From: Oxytricha trifallax | Taxonomy: Eukaryota > Ciliophora > Spirotrichea > Sporadotrichida > Oxytrichidae | Length of the DNA stretch: 64,000 bases | Assembly (NCBI GenBank): GCA_000711775.1 | Contig: ARYC01016931.1 | Location: 62,001 to 126,000 of the forward strand | Reading direction: 5' to 3' | In this document: piece after piece, positions 61,141 through 64,000 of the stretch | Layout: every line of letters begins with the position of its first letter | How positions within the stretch are numbered: the first letter of the stretch is position 1 | Notes under the pieces: generated by a model | Told to the model about the DNA's origin: nothing | Databases searched by the model: none | What the model saw: the letters and a program-made list of their open reading frames with translations, nothing else | Position numbers and translations under genes: made by a program

Positions 61141-61406
61141 TAAAACCCCGTTAGTCAATTAAGAATGAAGATTGGGGATTAAGAATAATGAAATTAAGAA
61201 TTAATTATAATTGGCTGAAATTATTAAAGTTTTGTCTAATTATTAAAGCCATTGGCTCGATTATTTGTCTCTATAAAATAAACCAATCAGGGTGCGTAAA
61301 TTGGTTTTTAGCCTAATTATATTTAATTTCAGCCAATTATAATTAATTTTTAATTTCATTATTCTTAATCCTCAATCTTCATTCTTAATTGACTAACGGG
61401 GTTTTA
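61141..61406. repeat. Foldback element, family 2, copy 3
   Basis: 266 bp, the same length as copy 1. Tips are TAAAACCCCGTTAGTCAATT and complement; inverted repeats of about 75 bp contain AAGATTGGGG. Part of its centre (CTATAAAATAAACCAATCAG) is also found in copy 2. Confidence 0.88.
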
Positions 61407-64000
61407 TAGTCATTAAATTAATAATAAAGTTTCATTTTAGTTTCAAAAAAAATATAAAAGTAATTAATTAGAAGAATTGATATTATCTCAAATTTTAATG
61501 GAAGTAGATTACTTAGAAATATCCCTAAATTTTTACTTCAATTAATTAATAAATTATCACAAAAATGAAAGTCGATTAAATCTAACACATAAAACAATTA
61601 GATTTAAATCTGGATGTAAGAAAATGTTTAATCTAAAGAGTGAATGTTAAAATCGATAAAATACGAAACATTAAAAAAATATAATATAAAATTTTTGTCA
61701 ATTAAATCTCTCAGTAATTTTAAATTTGTATATTAAACTACAACTTAAAATTTTTGGTTTGGAAAAAATGGATTCTAAAACAAATAATTTTTGAGTATTA
61801 GTAATATTTAATAAAGTAAATAATAATGAAGTATGCAATATATTTGCAGATTAACTAGTCAGATGATAAATCTAAATTCGCTCAAATAAAATTCTAAATT
61901 TATACTTGTTTAGATAACTATAATTTAAAAAGCTATTTTGTTAAGCTAAAATTATAAAATACATGAGAAATATATTATGTAATTATTAATATGAATATAA
62001 ATGACTATAGATCAAGGAACATTATTAAGAATGATTAAGCCTTTTTACCAATAAAGCTGTTTATTTTTGTGATAAATAAATGCCCTAACTTTAAATTGCC
62101 TCAAGATATTCTTTGTTGCTTCGATAAGCTTATATCATCCATATTTGGCATAAATTAGCTTAATACATTGAAATGTAGCACAATTCGAGTCTCGTTTGTC
62201 CTATAAGCCTATAATCAATTCAGGGCTTATATTATAGCTAATAAGGTCTTTTATACTTTCTTAATTATAACAATCAATATTAATTAAAACTTAACATGTT
62301 TAATTAAAAATGCATAAAGTTTAAATTTAATTTAATTTCCCTTAAGAGAATACCTTTAATACTAGTCTCTATTTAATTTGTTAATAATAATTTAAAAATA
62401 AATTCCTTTACTTATTATTTTAATTAAGAAATAACACAAATGAAGTTTAGAAGAGGACTCTAAATATCTTAATTAAAAATGGGTTTATAAGCTATCGGAG
62501 GCTCGAGTAGGTCAATTTTGCAACATATAGGCGCATTATATTGTCAAATTTAAAGATTTAAGTCAAATAAAGGGAGTCAGAATATCTTGGAGTTATTATT
62601 AAATAGTTAATTGGGATATTGAATGTCTAATTTACTTCAGTCATGAATGAACTCATATATCAAACTTGTCTTAATTACTCTTTTGTCCATTAAAAAAATA
62701 ATCTTTTACATATTAAATTTCATTGATTTTATAAAAGTTTAGCTTAATAAATTTGAAGAAAGTTAAATAAAATAAAATTATAAATAACTCTTTGCACTTA
62801 CTTGTTGACTCTAAACCATTATTCATGTAAATCAGAAAAAGTTATAGCTTGACTATTTAACATTTGCGTCCTTTTTAATTATATAATCAATTCTATTACT
62901 TTATTAATGATTACAATTATTTTTTTAAAAAAAATCATTAAAAATCGATAATAATTTAACTTAGACTATGTTAATTTAAAAGGGTTCGATACTCTTCCTT
63001 TTTCGCCATATTGCATTAAATATTCGTAGATAAAGAGTGCCTTAAAGTTTAAAATAAAGATTATCATAAAATAACCTTGGATACATAGAGGGAAAAATGA
63101 ATAAATTGAATATTCTTGACATCTTTGTATTAAAAAATTATAAAAATACTTGCATTGCTCAATTAGAATTTACTTCAAATGCTCACGATATTAAAAATAG
63201 GGAGAGGAAGGGTTTAATATTTAATAGTATATATTTGATATAACTTACGAAACATACATGAAATAATGTGAATTACAAGAAAAAGAAGGAATAATAAGTA
63301 AGATTAGTAATTAAATATAAATCAAAGAATAATAAATGATTGATCTGATACATTGAAAAATCTAAATAAATATAAACCTAATGTTGAAGTTTAATAGTTT
63401 GCAATATCTTTCTTTCAAATTCAATTTAAGATTAAAAAATAAAATGCAAAAAAATAATAAATAACAAAAATATTTTTAAGGGGATGCTATTTAAATTAGA
63501 GTTATATGAAATTATATCTTACAAAATAAAAAATTTAAGTTAATTTCAATAATTTTAGTATCAATTTTCAGTATGAAGATAAAAAATAAAAAAGGATTGT
63601 TAGATTACAAACTTAAGAATTTTATTAATTTTACTCAGATTTAACTATTAATCAAAATACAAGATGATAAGAATCCTTAAAGAAAAGAAATTAAAGATAT
63701 CCAACTAAAATAAAGAAAATTAATATTGCCGCAACCTAATTTCAACATTAACTTAACTTTAATCATTAATAAATGTTTACTAAACATTATATATAAATAA
63801 TAACTTGTTGATAATAATTTGAAGTAAGATTAATTTATTGATTTTATTACTCAAATAGATTCGTAGATAGAGATATAAAGGACAAGAGAATTCAAAAAGC
63901 ATTTACTCTCATCCTTAATAGTATTTATCATAAAAGGGGAATTTTTGAAAGAGATTTTCCAGTTTTAGGTTCACTTTTATAACATTATAAAGATGTTTTT
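61407..64000. other. AT-rich terminal stretch, no gene recognised
   Basis: I see no supportable coding region, RNA gene, telomere array or large repeat from here to the end of the window. Confidence 0.4.

Overview
The window looks like germline (micronuclear) DNA of a hypotrich/stichotrich ciliate related to Oxytricha or Stylonychia. Three things support this. (1) Every recognisable protein reads through TAA and TAG where glutamine is expected and stops only at TGA. (2) At least three telomere-bearing transposons of the TBE type are present; their 17-bp tips are variants of the Oxytricha telomere repeat C4A4 and they are flanked by ANT target duplications. (3) A 33-bp, nearly pure A/T insertion between AGTT repeats splits a Walker A motif and leaves a perfect motif when removed, as an internal eliminated sequence (IES) would. 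The DNA is very AT-rich, repeat-dense and gene-poor. Introns are short GT-AG introns of about 30-35 bp in the two intron-containing genes that are intact.

Layout. 1-4.3 kb: AT-rich DNA with a 425-bp foldback element and an unexplained GC-rich island (about 3.0-3.5 kb). 4.3-13.3 kb: two decayed TBE transposons, one inverted relative to the other; the second (8133-13260) has both termini and an AAT duplication. 13.9-14.65 kb: a dispersed repeat (R-block) found again at 57.8-59.1 kb. 14.7-16.1 kb: left end of a third TBE with its kinase gene. Its missing half (22-kDa-type gene, transposase, right terminus, same ATT flank) lies at 55.4-57.8 kb, so one TBE may have been split by about 40 kb. 16-33 kb: eroded or IES-interrupted host-like genes, including a MORN-repeat protein, ribosomal protein uS11/RPS14 and several unrecognised proteins. 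33.3-34.8 kb: an intact, C-rich orphan gene of 505 aa. 38.7-48.1 kb: a better-preserved cluster with higher GC than its surroundings: a SecA-like DEAD helicase/ATPase, a 225-aa gene with two introns, an IS630/Tc1-type DDE transposase and an intact MT-A70 (N6-adenine) methyltransferase. 50-54.6 kb: an RNF213-like AAA+ gene interrupted by at least one IES and a foldback element. 58-64 kb: mostly AT-rich DNA with more foldback elements.

How the parts relate. The TBE elements carry three genes (zinc-finger/kinase, 22-kDa type, transposase) and are probably germline-limited. Four families of non-autonomous foldback elements (about 235-555 bp) are scattered throughout. The commonest inserts at TA and in most cases lies inside coding-like DNA. 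The 38.7-48.1 kb cluster could be a large mobile element or a germline-limited gene set. Many frameshifts in that cluster fall in homopolymers, so some apparent pseudogenes may be assembly errors; the TBE copies and uS11 show real decay.
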